NCBI GenBank assembly: GCA_965220185.1
Contig: OZ244807.1
Coordinates: 2,232,001-2,296,000 of the forward strand
DNA from: Azotimanducus sp965220185
GTDB lineage: Bacteria; Pseudomonadota; Gammaproteobacteria; Pseudomonadales; Azotimanducaceae
Direction: 5' to 3'
Length of the DNA: 64,000 nucleotides
The notes under the pieces are model-generated. The model worked only from the letters and a program-made list of their open reading frames with translations, ran no database searches and was not told where the DNA came from. Of this stretch, positions 1 through 9,045 are shown piece by piece. The translations under genes and the position numbers were made by a program. Positions within the stretch are counted from its first letter, which is position 1, and every line of letters begins with the position of its first letter.

Positions 1-29
1 TGGACGTATTCCATCAATCCGGTCGTGGC

Positions 30-51
30 TGGCAAATATATATAATTGCCA
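30..51 (+). promoter_or_regulatory. Inverted repeat over a -10 like box
   Basis: TGGCAA at 30-35 and TTGCCA at 46-51 form an inverted repeat that overlaps a TATAAT hexamer at 41-46. It lies about 35 bases before the toxin-antitoxin pair that starts at 87. A symmetric site over the -10 is what an autorepressing antitoxin complex would bind; this role is inferred from position only. Confidence 0.4.
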
Positions 52-86
52 TACGAAGTGGGTAATACACGAGAGCGAGGGGTTTC

Positions 87-320
87 ATGTCGAATGCACA
101 AGATACAGAACAGCGGCTGCACACGAGCACGGTTGAACGTGTAGGTGAAGTGATTGGAATAAAAGCGGCTCAGATGCTAGGACAGCAAGTTTTTGAGGGT
201 GATTATGAAAGTGGTGAACGTGAATCAGTCACCGAGAAGCTCGCACGCCTACGGCAGACAGAACGTGGACGGGCACGTCTTGCTGGCGTGCGCTCCTGGG
301 AAGACATTGAGCGGGCATGA
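87..320 (+). CDS. Putative antitoxin of a PIN-type TA pair
   Basis: A 77-residue, highly charged protein with no recognised fold. It begins with ATG after a GAGGGG-like ribosome site. Its last codons overlap the start of the next gene by 4 bases (ATGA), the usual coupling of antitoxin to toxin. The C-terminal half (residues 50-77) is rich in Arg and Glu and ends in a helix-like RSWEDIERA segment, as in antitoxins that wrap a toxin. Its role is inferred from size, order and the PIN-like partner. It probably represses its own promoter through the repeat at 30-51, but no DNA-binding motif is obvious. Confidence 0.5.
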   Translation: MSNAQDTEQRLHTSTVERVGEVIGIKAAQMLGQQVFEGDYESGERESVTEKLARLRQTERGRARLAGVRSWEDIERA

Positions 321-1216
321 GATCGCCGGAACACATTACCTTTGATACGAGCGTGCTATGTCGCCCGTTTGATCGTCGTTTTGTGATGGCTGCATGGGAG
401 CTTTTAGGAGCAAGGGTGCCTGTGCTGCCCCGTGTGACAAACGAACTGTATGGCGTGATGTCGCTCAATGAAAGTGAGCATTGGGAAACCGTGCTTGAAA
501 AACAGTCGGAACGAACTGGTGTGGCTTATTCGACTGACACCGTATTGCGTATCAATGAGGCCGTGATCGCGGCGACCCGTCATTGGGTGTCTTCGGAGCT
601 TGATGAACAAGAACATGAAGACCCTCAAACAAGTGGCTTGCGTCGGGTATCGCTGTCTGGTTTGGATCTGGTGCGTGTGACGAGGATCGCAAGGGAAATT
701 CCCGCAAAGTGCTTTCATGGTCCGTCTCGCAATGGTCATCTTGGGGATCGCTTTGTGATTGCCGAGGCACTTGTGAGTGGTCATCAGATACTCGCCTCAA
801 AAAACAGATCGTCGATCAAGCGTGTCATCACAAACACATGGTTGCAAGAAGTGCATGGCCTCAATACCCCGCTCGTGCAGGAGGCGGATGATGTGATGCA
901 AGAGACAATTCTTGCACATGGCCATGATATTGACAGATTTGCGACACAGTGTGTCGTGCTTGCGGCCTGGCCAGAACGAGAGGTCTCAACAACGAGGCTT
1001 TCTGAAATTATGGAGCGATTTTTCAATCGTCTTGAAAAGTCGAGTTTCCCAGATTGTTCGGATGCAGCATCAAGAGGGTGGCATTCTTCACATTGCCTTG
1101 AATATATTGAATCGGTGAAGCCTTATTTGCCATCGTCAACAACGAGGGCAACGGAAAGCCGTCGTGTCGATCTCGTTCGACAGGCGGCTGAAGATGCGGG
1201 CTGGCGTCGGGAATAG
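317..1216 (+). CDS. Large PIN-domain-like toxin
   Basis: A 299-residue protein. The N-terminal TFDTSVL (Asp at residue 10) matches the first acidic site of PIN ribonucleases. A later GDRFVIAEAL followed by ILASKNRSSIKR resembles the last acidic position and the closing strand. Typical VapC toxins are 130-150 residues, so about 130 extra C-terminal residues are unexplained. That tail has no membrane segment and contains an arginine-rich stretch near the end. The overlap with the upstream 77-residue gene argues for a toxin-antitoxin operon. The expected activity is RNA cleavage in the cytoplasm. The PIN assignment is by motif only and moderately sure. Confidence 0.55.
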   Translation: MRSPEHITFDTSVLCRPFDRRFVMAAWELLGARVPVLPRVTNELYGVMSLNESEHWETVLEKQSERTGVAYSTDTVLRINEAVIAATRHWVSSELDEQEHEDPQTSGLRRVSLSGLDLVRVTRIAREIPAKCFHGPSRNGHLGDRFVIAEALVSGHQILASKNRSSIKRVITNTWLQEVHGLNTPLVQEADDVMQETILAHGHDIDRFATQCVVLAAWPEREVSTTRLSEIMERFFNRLEKSSFPDCSDAASRGWHSSHCLEYIESVKPYLPSSTTRATESRRVDLVRQAAEDAGWRRE

Positions 1217-1225
1217 TGGAACCAT

Positions 1226-1366
1226 ATGGTACTTGTAGACATGCAGAAAGTATCGGGACGGGTCGCCGACGGGTATCGTATTCTCGCCATCAAGCGGCGC
1301 AAAACGATTGCTGAGTTGCTTGAAGAGGGGTTTGAGTTGCTTGAGGGTCGTTACGGAAACGTCTAG
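1226..1366 (+). CDS. Small RHH-like protein after the TA pair
   Basis: A 46-residue ORF starts with ATG 9 bases after the toxin stop. Residues 9-40 read as a short strand (KVSGRVADGY) followed by helix-turn-helix-like residues (KRRKTIAELLEEGFELLEG). This fits the minimal ribbon-helix-helix pattern seen in small antitoxins and copy-control proteins. It could be a second antitoxin or a regulator for the preceding pair, or an orphan left from another module. There is no clear ribosome site beyond weak purines. It is supported by coding-like composition, spacing and the motif, not by a known family. Confidence 0.4.
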   Translation: MVLVDMQKVSGRVADGYRILAIKRRKTIAELLEEGFELLEGRYGNV

Positions 1367-1424
1367 CCCGAACGGGGAGGGTGTCGTCTAGTCGCCACGG
1401 CCCCAGCCGGTGTGCTTCGGCCTA

Positions 1425-1477
1425 TTGGGACTTATATACATGTGCCGGCACCCCGGCACCATGTATATAAGTCCCAA
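1425..1477. repeat. 53-bp palindrome with IS605-like end motif
   Basis: Arms of 18 bases match perfectly: TTGGGACTTATATACATG at 1425-1442 and its complement at 1460-1477. Inside them GTGCCGG pairs with CCGGCAC. The outer ATATAAGTCC motif also ends both TnpB remnants in this window (near 27829 and 56342). It may be a palindromic non-autonomous element of the IS200/IS605 type, or a strong bidirectional terminator between the TA operon and the converging monooxygenase. Confidence 0.5.
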
Positions 1478-1605
1478 AATTAGAAATCTGACGAACCGAA
1501 ACCATGCCTTCGCTGCACAGCGAAGCAATTAGTAAGGCATTGATCCTGATACCGTCGGCCTTCACGCCGCGACAACTTCTTCGATTGAATTCTGTCCCAT
1601 CCGGG

Positions 1606-2811
1606 TTACTGATCCTTTCCAATTGGGGAACGCAGCGCATTGTAGGAATAGATGCTGTCCCAAGGGTTCCTCGCCCGCCGCAAGCGCAACGCGACATTCC
1701 GAAGACGCGCTGACAAGCCGCGCATGTGGTAGAGCCGTCCGTTTCGCATCGAGCTTCTTTGAATGTATGCGGTGCGCGCACAACGCAACGCCGAGTAGCG
1801 TTCGAGCGCTGCGGGCACTTCGTCCCCCGCGCGCACCTCGGATAAGCATCGCGCGAGCACAGCGCCGTCTTCAATGGCCATGGCCGCCCCCTGCGCCATG
1901 AACGGCAGCGTCGGATGGCAGGCATCGCCAAGCAGGCTCACCCGTCCCCTGCCCCATGCCGCCATCGGCGGGCGATCAAAGAGCGCCCACTTATAGAGAC
2001 TGTCCCGGTCCATCGCGTCAATCAGCGTTTGAATGTCCCTATGCCAGCCTGCAAACTCGGCTTTCAGTTCCTTGAATTCGCCGTGTTCGCTCCAAGATTC
2101 GATTTCCCATCCAGTCTTCTCGACCACACACACGCAGTTGACGAGTTCGCCGCGCCGGACGTAATAGTGAACAAAGTGCCGCCCTGCGCCCCACCACACC
2201 GTTGCTTTGGGATGCACGAGACCCGCTGGCAAGCGCGTCGCGGGAACGAGCGCCCGCCACGCGATATTGCCAGTGAACCTCGGTGATTCGGGGCCGAACA
2301 AGGCTTCTCGCACCGCTGAATGCACACCGTCTGCACCGATCAACGCATCCGCAGGCGCAACCTCTTTGCCAGCGCACAGGACACGAACGCCGCCATCGCG
2401 CGCGTCGAACCCGGCCACTCGACTCTCCGTATCAAGCGTGATCAAGCGATGCGCGCGCACCGCTTCGGCCAGCAGCGCGATCAAATCATGGCGATGGATT
2501 TGCAGGAACGGAAAGCCGAACCGTGCTTCGACGCTTGCGCCGAGCGGAAACTCGGCGAGCACCCTGCCCGTCTTGGCATGGCGCGTTTCGCCGGAGACAG
2601 GCGTGAACGCCATGCGCGTGAGCGCCGCTTCGAGTCCGAGCGAGAACAGCACTCGCGTTGCGTTCGGTGAAAGCTGAATGCCAGCGCCGACCTCTGTGAA
2701 CGCCGCCGCCTGCTCAAGTGCATGGACTTCAATCCCTTTTGACGCGAGAGAAAGCGCCGCGGACAAGCCGCCAATACCGCCGCCGGCGATCACGACTCGA
2801 AGGCGCTTCAT
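1606..2811 (-). CDS. FAD-dependent aromatic monooxygenase
   Basis: A 401-residue flavoprotein of the salicylate hydroxylase / PHBH group. The N-terminus has the dinucleotide-binding VVIAGGGIGGLSAA. The middle has the DG motif (IGADGVHSAVR). The C-terminal half has LLGDACHPTLPF, which binds the FAD ribityl chain. Such enzymes hydroxylate aromatic or heteroaromatic acids in the cytoplasm with NAD(P)H and oxygen; the substrate cannot be read here. Its ATG overlaps the stop of the upstream aminotransferase by 4 bases, so the two are co-translated. That suggests a small pathway for an amino compound, which is inference. Confidence 0.85.
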   Translation of the reverse strand: MKRLRVVIAGGGIGGLSAALSLASKGIEVHALEQAAAFTEVGAGIQLSPNATRVLFSLGLEAALTRMAFTPVSGETRHAKTGRVLAEFPLGASVEARFGFPFLQIHRHDLIALLAEAVRAHRLITLDTESRVAGFDARDGGVRVLCAGKEVAPADALIGADGVHSAVREALFGPESPRFTGNIAWRALVPATRLPAGLVHPKATVWWGAGRHFVHYYVRRGELVNCVCVVEKTGWEIESWSEHGEFKELKAEFAGWHRDIQTLIDAMDRDSLYKWALFDRPPMAAWGRGRVSLLGDACHPTLPFMAQGAAMAIEDGAVLARCLSEVRAGDEVPAALERYSALRCARTAYIQRSSMRNGRLYHMRGLSARLRNVALRLRRARNPWDSIYSYNALRSPIGKDQ

Positions 2812-4133
2812 CGCGCGTTCGATGCAAGCGATTCACCGAGCGCATCGACGAGCCGATTGATTTCTTCTTTGCTAGAGACGAACGGCGGTCCGAGTTGCAC
2901 GGTGTCGCCGCCGTAGCGCACGTAGAAACCCTTTTTCCACAAATCCATCGCCACTTCAAAGGGGCGGCGCAGCGGCTCGCCATCATAGCTTTCAAGGGTC
3001 AGGCCGCCAGCCAGCCCGAAGTTGCGAATATCAATCACATGCGGGCAGTTGGCGAGGCTGTGCAAGGCTTCTTCGAAGACAACCGCATTCTCGCGGACAC
3101 GCTCAATCGCAGACGCGCGCTCAAGGACATCGAGCGACGCGAGGCCAGCTGCGCACGCCAAAGGATGTCCTGAATAGGTGTAGCCGTGCGGCATCTCCAG
3201 CACATATTCCGGGGCGTCCGTGTCCATGAAGCAATCGTGGATGGATTGATCGACGATCACGGCGCCCATGGGCACGGCACCGTTGGTGACCTGCTTGGCA
3301 ATCGTCATCATGTCCGGCACCACGCCGAAGGCTTCGGCGCCGGTGCGCGCGCCCATGCGCCCGAAGGCGCAAATGACCTCGTCGAAAATGAGCAGGATGT
3401 CATGGGCAGCGCAGATGTCGCGCAGGCGCTGAAGATAGCCTTTCGGCGGCGGGAAGACGCCCGCCGAACCAGCCAAGGGCTCGACGATGACAGCCGCGAC
3501 ATTGGACGCATCGTGCAGCGCGAGAATCTCGGTGAGTTCATCGGCGAGGCCTGCCCCATGATCGGGCTGCCCGCGTGAAAAATAGTTGTCTTTGAGCCAT
3601 GTGTGGCGAAGATGATCGGCGGAGACGCCTTCGCCGAAGATCGTCCGGTTGCCGCCGATGCCACCGACACTGATGCCGCCGAAATTGACGCCGTGATAGC
3701 CCTTGGCGCGACCGATCAACCGCACCTTTTCCGGCCGTCCGGCCTTGCGCCAATAGCCGCGCGCGATTTTGAGCGCCGTATCGGCAGCCTCCGAACCGGA
3801 ATCGCAAAAGAACACACGGTTCAAATCTCCGGGCATGAACTCGGTGATGCGCTCGGCGAGCTCAAACGCCTTTGGGTGGCCGTATTGGAATGCGGGGCTG
3901 TAGTCGAGCGTCTTCGCCTGCTCTGCAATCGCCCGACGAATGGCATCGACATTGTGTCCAAGGCCGCACGTCCACAGGCCGGAGAGGCCGTCGAAGATTC
4001 TGCGTCCTTCCGAGTCTGTGAAATAGCAGCCGTCGGCGGCGGTGATGATTCGCGGATCCTGCTTGAACTGGCGGTTGGCCGTAAACGGCATCCAATAGGC
4101 ATCGAGTTGGGACTGCGTGAGCTCGGTCGCCAT
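2808..4133 (-). CDS. Class III omega-aminotransferase
   Basis: A PLP-dependent class III (beta-alanine:pyruvate type) aminotransferase of 441 residues. It shows the N-terminal YWMPFTANRQF typical of the group, GLSGLWTCGLGHN, the phosphate-binding CDSGSEAADTALK, the IFDEVICAFGRMG aspartate region and the lysine in IAKQVTNGAVPMGA. I chose the ATG at 4133 because GAGAAG sits just upstream; an ATG six codons earlier lacks one. It is the first gene of a two-gene operon with the monooxygenase and is divergent from the propeller gene at 4208. The amine substrate is unknown. Confidence 0.85.
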   Translation of the reverse strand: MATELTQSQLDAYWMPFTANRQFKQDPRIITAADGCYFTDSEGRRIFDGLSGLWTCGLGHNVDAIRRAIAEQAKTLDYSPAFQYGHPKAFELAERITEFMPGDLNRVFFCDSGSEAADTALKIARGYWRKAGRPEKVRLIGRAKGYHGVNFGGISVGGIGGNRTIFGEGVSADHLRHTWLKDNYFSRGQPDHGAGLADELTEILALHDASNVAAVIVEPLAGSAGVFPPPKGYLQRLRDICAAHDILLIFDEVICAFGRMGARTGAEAFGVVPDMMTIAKQVTNGAVPMGAVIVDQSIHDCFMDTDAPEYVLEMPHGYTYSGHPLACAAGLASLDVLERASAIERVRENAVVFEEALHSLANCPHVIDIRNFGLAGGLTLESYDGEPLRRPFEVAMDLWKKGFYVRYGGDTVQLGPPFVSSKEEINRLVDALGESLASNAR

Positions 4134-4207
4134 GATTCTTCTCGCTGGCAATATGGGTAGTGTAAGTCCTTATAATTGACAGCGCGTTTTCTTGGGATGA
4201 ACAACAC

Positions 4208-6043
4208 ATGAGCAAGCCGCTCAAAATCGCCATGGTCATTGCCGCATCGCTCGGTGTCTTTTTTTTGTGGTTCTACCAGCAGTTTTCGCCTGAGATCGAA
4301 GACTCGGAGTACGTCGTCACAGACGCCATCGACAACCACTTCAATGACGCCCCGATGGACAACGGCAAGTTCTACGGCAAGTCAACCTGGTCCGGCGCGC
4401 ACCGCGACAACCGCAACTCGGACTATGTTCCATTGCCAACGCCCGATGCGATGCGCCGCACTTGGCGCGGCATTGAGGGCGCGAGTTTCTTCATGGGCCC
4501 GATCATCGGCCCTGATGGCGGCATCTACGCGACATCGGCGCAGGGCCAAGGCCACAGCCATCTGCACGCCTATGACACGCGCGGCAATCTCAAGTGGAAA
4601 TCAAAGCCCATGGAGGACTGGGACGACCTCGACTCGGCGGCCTTCCTGTCGGCGGCGGTATTCGACGAAGACGGCCATATTTTCCTCGCTGACAGCAATC
4701 AGCTCTGGTCGTTCGACGCCGATGGCAATACGCGCTGGGTGACGGACCTGCCCGCCCTTGGCGTGAACGGCTACGTCTTCTCGGTCTACTTCACCCACAC
4801 AGGCCACGCTGGCATCATCTCTGGCGATGGTCAAGTGGCGCTCTTCGACCGCGCCACAGGCGACTTGGCAATGCCAATTCTGAATCTCCCGGGTGTCGCC
4901 GGCCTGCCGGCTTCGCCAATGCCGCCAGGTCTCTTCGCCGATGGGTCGATCGACGAGCGCATTTTGCAGGACAGTTGGGATGCCGTCTTCGGATTCAACA
5001 TGGAGGTCGCCAACACGCCGAGCGTCCACAGCGAGAGCGGACGCATCTTTATTGTCGCCACTGGAGCCGAGCCGGATGCCACTGTGCTGTACGGCATCGA
5101 TGTGCTTGAGACAGGCTTGGAGATCGCCTTTGAAACCGCGCTCGGACGCTCCGGCAGCGGCACAAGCCCGACACTCTCATTTGACGGGCGCTTCGTCTAT
5201 GTGATCGATGGCGACGGCCATTTGACCGGCGTCAATACGGACACGGGCGAGATTGCATGGAAATCGAAGGAGACGGCGGTCACTGGCGTGTCTTCAGCGA
5301 CAGCGCCAGATGGCCGCATCTACACCTTCGATCTCAATTACCTGTTCTGCTGGGACGGCAGCAACGGCGATGTCATTTGGAAGCGCGACCTGCGCGAAAT
5401 CGCCGAGCAAGAGGTGCCTTGGTGGGCAAGCTGGTACGGCAGGCCGCACGCGAGCCTTGTCTCGGGCGTCATGGTCGCCGAGGACGGCTTCTGGGCAGTT
5501 CTCCAAATCGGCACCGACATTCCCATCCCCATCGATCGCCAAGGACAGATTCAGCCGCCTATCGCCAGCCTCGACATCACTCACTTCGCGCAGCCGACCG
5601 AGTATTTCCTCGTCCACTACGACTACGATGGCAACCTCAAATTCAAGACGCCCTTTGTCGATGCCGCAGCGCTCCTAGCGATGGGGCTCGATGGGCGCAT
5701 CTACGTCACCACGTTCAACGCCAGCGGATCAATTGCCTACTACGGCGCCAACCCGGACATGCCGTTCTTCATGCGCAACACGCCGAAGCCCTACGGCGGC
5801 CTGATCGCCTATGAACCTGTCTCATTTCTCGACTACTTTGAAGAGCGCGTGCGCTGGCATGCCGGCGACACCGACTCGCCGGGCTTGCAAGCGTCGCTGG
5901 AATCGCTGCATTTGATACTCGATGAAGCGCATGACAAGGGCGAAATTGGCGGCGATGACCATGCCGCCCTGACGACACTGGTCAAGGATGTGCAAGACGG
6001 TGCGAGCCAGGAAGGATTCGAGCGTATTCTCGCCGCGCTCTAG
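4208..6043 (+). CDS. Membrane-anchored PQQ-like beta-propeller protein
   Basis: A 611-residue protein with an N-terminal hydrophobic segment (residues 5-24, LKIAMVIAASLGVFFLWFY) that acts as signal anchor. It is followed by repeated blades of the PQQ/WD40-like type, with phrases such as AYDTRGNLKW, SFDADGNTRW, GVNTDTGEIAWKS and CWDGSNGDVIWKR. These fit the outer-membrane-assembly or quinoprotein propeller fold facing the periplasm. No cytochrome motif is present and the PQQ active-site residues cannot be judged, so enzymatic function is not claimed. The stop codon TAG lies within a CTAG that is also the edge of a MITE-like end (6040-6053). Confidence 0.75.
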   Translation: MSKPLKIAMVIAASLGVFFLWFYQQFSPEIEDSEYVVTDAIDNHFNDAPMDNGKFYGKSTWSGAHRDNRNSDYVPLPTPDAMRRTWRGIEGASFFMGPIIGPDGGIYATSAQGQGHSHLHAYDTRGNLKWKSKPMEDWDDLDSAAFLSAAVFDEDGHIFLADSNQLWSFDADGNTRWVTDLPALGVNGYVFSVYFTHTGHAGIISGDGQVALFDRATGDLAMPILNLPGVAGLPASPMPPGLFADGSIDERILQDSWDAVFGFNMEVANTPSVHSESGRIFIVATGAEPDATVLYGIDVLETGLEIAFETALGRSGSGTSPTLSFDGRFVYVIDGDGHLTGVNTDTGEIAWKSKETAVTGVSSATAPDGRIYTFDLNYLFCWDGSNGDVIWKRDLREIAEQEVPWWASWYGRPHASLVSGVMVAEDGFWAVLQIGTDIPIPIDRQGQIQPPIASLDITHFAQPTEYFLVHYDYDGNLKFKTPFVDAAALLAMGLDGRIYVTTFNASGSIAYYGANPDMPFFMRNTPKPYGGLIAYEPVSFLDYFEERVRWHAGDTDSPGLQASLESLHLILDEAHDKGEIGGDDHAALTTLVKDVQDGASQEGFERILAAL

Positions 6044-6053
6044 GAGCCTGCGC
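6040..6053 (+). repeat. Orphan end of the CTAG-flanked MITE family
   Basis: CTAGGAGCCTGCGC is identical to the left edge (target site plus terminal repeat) of the element at 27857-28050. It supplies the stop codon of the propeller gene and fills the gap to serA. A 14-base match is unlikely by chance in 64 kb, so a relic end is plausible, though no second end is visible. Confidence 0.35.
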
Positions 6054-6057
6054 TCGA

Positions 6058-7242
6058 TCAACCCGCCTCGGACTCATTGACAATGACACGCACGTTAATG
6101 ACCGAATCGATCATCTCGAACTGCTCGAGCGGCACCTGCTCCGGCTCCGCTTCGATGTCAATGAGCGTGTAGGCGAGCTGTTCGCGGCTCTTGTTGATCA
6201 TGTCGATCACGTTGATCTTGCGTTCGGAGAGCACAGCCAGAATCTGGTTGAGCACAGTCGGCACGTTGGCATTGGCGATCGCAATGCGCGTGCCGGGCGA
6301 CGGATCGAGCGACACCTCCGGGAAGTTGACCGAATTACGAACATTGCCTCGGCGCAGGAAGTCGATGAGCTGATCTACAGCCATCACCGCGCAGTTTTCC
6401 TCGGCCTCGCCCGTGCTTGCGCCGAGATGCGGCGTGAAATGGACATTCGGCAAGCCGAGCAGCTCGGCCACTGGGAAGTCCGAGAAATACCAGCGCAGCT
6501 TGCCTTCAATGAGCGCATCTCGCGTATCAGCCGCGTTGACGACTTCCTCGCGCGCGAAGTTCAGCAGTATCGCGCCGTCTCGGAACTGTATGAGGTTGTC
6601 GCGGTTCACCAGACCAGTGGTGCTCTCCGTCAACGGCACGTGCAGGGTGACATAGTCGGAACGCTGAAACAGCTTGTGCAGGCTTGGCATCTGCCAGACT
6701 TGGCTTGGCACTCGCCATGCAGCGCTCACCGACAAGGCCGGGTCATAGCCAACAACTTCCATGCCAAGATCAAGCGCCGCGCGCGCCACTCTCGAGCCGA
6801 TGTTGCCAAGGCCAACGATGCCAAGCGTCTTGCCTTGAATCTCGTGCCCGCGAAAGAGCTTCTTGTTGGACTCGACCAGCGTGTGCAAATCAGGCTGCCC
6901 CTGAGGGATGCCTTCGACGAAATTGATGCCGCCAACGACATCGCGCGAACCAAGCAGCATGGCCGCCACAACGAGCTCCTTGACCGAATTGGCATTGGCG
7001 CCGGGGGTATTGAACACCACAATACCGCGCCGCGAGCAGGCCTCGACAGGCACATTGTTGACCCCAGCCCCGGCGCGCGCGACCGCGAGCAGCCCGCCAT
7101 CGGCATTCTCCTGATTAAGCTTGTGGCTGCGCAGGAGAATCGCGTGCGCCTCTTCGACATCTTCTCCAACCTCGAATACATCCGCGCTGAACTTGTGAAG
7201 ACCGCGCTCGGCGATCCGGTCAAAGGTCTTGATTCGATACAT
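6058..7242 (-). CDS. serA: D-3-phosphoglycerate dehydrogenase
   Basis: A 394-residue protein that makes the first committed step of serine synthesis, oxidising 3-phosphoglycerate with NAD. The Rossmann signature GIVGLGNIGSRVA and the catalytic-His region HLGAST are clear. The C-terminal 80 residues (from about 315, with TVLNQILAVLSERKINV) form an ACT domain, so serine feedback is likely. The length matches the short SerA class of about 395-410 residues. It is transcribed towards the propeller gene; the 14-base gap between them is the MITE-like end. Nothing suggests an unusual start. Confidence 0.9.
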   Translation of the reverse strand: MYRIKTFDRIAERGLHKFSADVFEVGEDVEEAHAILLRSHKLNQENADGGLLAVARAGAGVNNVPVEACSRRGIVVFNTPGANANSVKELVVAAMLLGSRDVVGGINFVEGIPQGQPDLHTLVESNKKLFRGHEIQGKTLGIVGLGNIGSRVARAALDLGMEVVGYDPALSVSAAWRVPSQVWQMPSLHKLFQRSDYVTLHVPLTESTTGLVNRDNLIQFRDGAILLNFAREEVVNAADTRDALIEGKLRWYFSDFPVAELLGLPNVHFTPHLGASTGEAEENCAVMAVDQLIDFLRRGNVRNSVNFPEVSLDPSPGTRIAIANANVPTVLNQILAVLSERKINVIDMINKSREQLAYTLIDIEAEPEQVPLEQFEMIDSVINVRVIVNESEAG

Positions 7243-7320
7243 AGCGTGAGGTGCTAGGCGAAGCGCACATTGTACTGACTTGCCGAATGACCGGACGAGA
7301 TCATTCGCGGGCTCAGCGTT

Positions 7321-9045
7321 CTAATCCAACGCCTGCAGCTGCTCAACGACGAGTTGCGCAGTTTCTTTGTCGCCCCACTTGTTCACCATCAGGCGATAGC
7401 CAATGCGCACCCGCGAAGCGGCGACCAATTCATCTTGCCCAAAGCGAATCGCATCGATCAGCGTCTCGCCAGTCTCAAGCAGCATTCTGAGATGGGCATC
7501 GGCCACAACTCGCTGATGACGAATATCAAACTCGCCTTCAAACGTTGGCTGCTCAAAGCTCTGGCCCCACGGTCCGGCGTCTTCGAGTGCGCGCGCAAAA
7601 TCGAGGCACAGATCATCCTCTCCAAGCATGCCATCGGTCAGGTACACATTGGACGGCGGCGGCACTTCGATCTCGGTATCGACAATTTCGCCTAGAAGCG
7701 TCGAAAACTCGGCGAGCTTTGAACGCATCACGGTGAGGCCCGCCGCCATCGCATGTCCGCCGAAGCGCACAAGCAGACCTGGCCGTTTCGCATTCACGCG
7801 CTCGATCAAATCAACGAGATGCAATCCGGGGACGCTGCGCGCCGAGCCGCGCAGATAATCGGGCTCTGTGTCGCCCGCATCGGCAAAAACAATGGCAGGC
7901 CGCGAGGTTTCACGCGCGAGGCGCGACGCGACCAAGCCTACGACACCTTGGCTAAAATCCGCATCGTAGAGGCAGATGACCTTCGGCAACTCGCCTTCAT
8001 CGAGCTTCAGCTTGGCGTCCCGGAGCATCGCTTCGGCGCGACTGACCATCGAGATCTCAATGTCCTTGCGCTTTCGATTGAGCGCGTCGAGCTGCTCGGC
8101 GAGACGGCGCGCCACGCCGATCTCGTCCGCGAGCAGGCACTTGATGCCCTGCGACATGTCAGTCAACCGACCGGCGGCATTGATTCTCGGCGCGAGTCCG
8201 AAGCCGATATCATCGGCGCGCACCCTTGTCCGCCCGCGCTTGGCGACTTCGAGCAGGGCTTGCACGCCCGGGCGCGGCGCGTGGCTGATCCTGCGCAGCC
8301 CTTCCTTGACAAGTATGCGATTGACCTGATCAAGCGGCACCAGGTCAGAAATCGTCCCAATCGCCACCAAGTCGAGAAAATCCGCCATGTTCGGCATGGG
8401 CCGCTGTTCCCCGAACCAATCCCTGCGCACGAGCTCGGCGCGCAGCGCGCTCATCACATAAAACAGCACGCCAACGCCAGCCAGGCACTTGCTCTCGAAG
8501 GCGCACCCGGGTTGATTGGGGTTGACAATGGCGTTGGCGTCGGGCAGCACCTCGGCCGCCACATGATGATCGGTCACTACGACTTTGATGCCGAGTTCGC
8601 GTGCCAGCGCAACGCCTTCAACGCTCGCTATGCCGTGATCCACCGTGATCAAGAGGCGCGGCTCATTTTCCGCGGCCACCTTGACAATCTGCGTTGACAA
8701 GCCATGCCCGAAATCAAATCGGTTGGGCACGAGAAATCCCACTTGGGACGCGCCGAACGCCTTGAGCGCGAGCACACCGAGCGCTGTTCCTGAGGCGCCA
8801 TCGGCATCGAAGTCGCCGATTACGACGATGCGCTCGTCGGCCTGAACTGCATCTGCGATTAATCGAACCGCCTCGTCAATGCCGGTCAGCGCATCTGGAT
8901 TCGGCAGGCCGGACAATGCGAGATCAAGTGAGGCCATGCCATCGACACCTCGCGCCGCGTATATGCGCGCAAGCACGGGATGAACATTTTTCGCGAGCGC
9001 CTCGGTACGCCGGCCCGGATCTCTTGCACGAAATTCCATCGGCAT
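7321..9045 (-). CDS. recJ: Single-stranded-DNA exonuclease RecJ
   Basis: A 574-residue DHH-family 5'-3' exonuclease used in RecF-pathway recombination and mismatch repair. Visible motifs are VIGDFDADGASGT (motif I), TVDHG (motif II), VVVTDHHVA (the DHH motif) and the DHHA1 domain GGHAMAAGL. I start it at the ATG at 9045, which overlaps the hom stop as TGATG; an upstream in-frame ATG at 9111 would run 22 codons into hom. The length then fits RecJ. It is the second gene of a hom-recJ pair. Confidence 0.9.
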   Translation of the reverse strand: MPMEFRARDPGRRTEALAKNVHPVLARIYAARGVDGMASLDLALSGLPNPDALTGIDEAVRLIADAVQADERIVVIGDFDADGASGTALGVLALKAFGASQVGFLVPNRFDFGHGLSTQIVKVAAENEPRLLITVDHGIASVEGVALARELGIKVVVTDHHVAAEVLPDANAIVNPNQPGCAFESKCLAGVGVLFYVMSALRAELVRRDWFGEQRPMPNMADFLDLVAIGTISDLVPLDQVNRILVKEGLRRISHAPRPGVQALLEVAKRGRTRVRADDIGFGLAPRINAAGRLTDMSQGIKCLLADEIGVARRLAEQLDALNRKRKDIEISMVSRAEAMLRDAKLKLDEGELPKVICLYDADFSQGVVGLVASRLARETSRPAIVFADAGDTEPDYLRGSARSVPGLHLVDLIERVNAKRPGLLVRFGGHAMAAGLTVMRSKLAEFSTLLGEIVDTEIEVPPPSNVYLTDGMLGEDDLCLDFARALEDAGPWGQSFEQPTFEGEFDIRHQRVVADAHLRMLLETGETLIDAIRFGQDELVAASRVRIGYRLMVNKWGDKETAQLVVEQLQALD

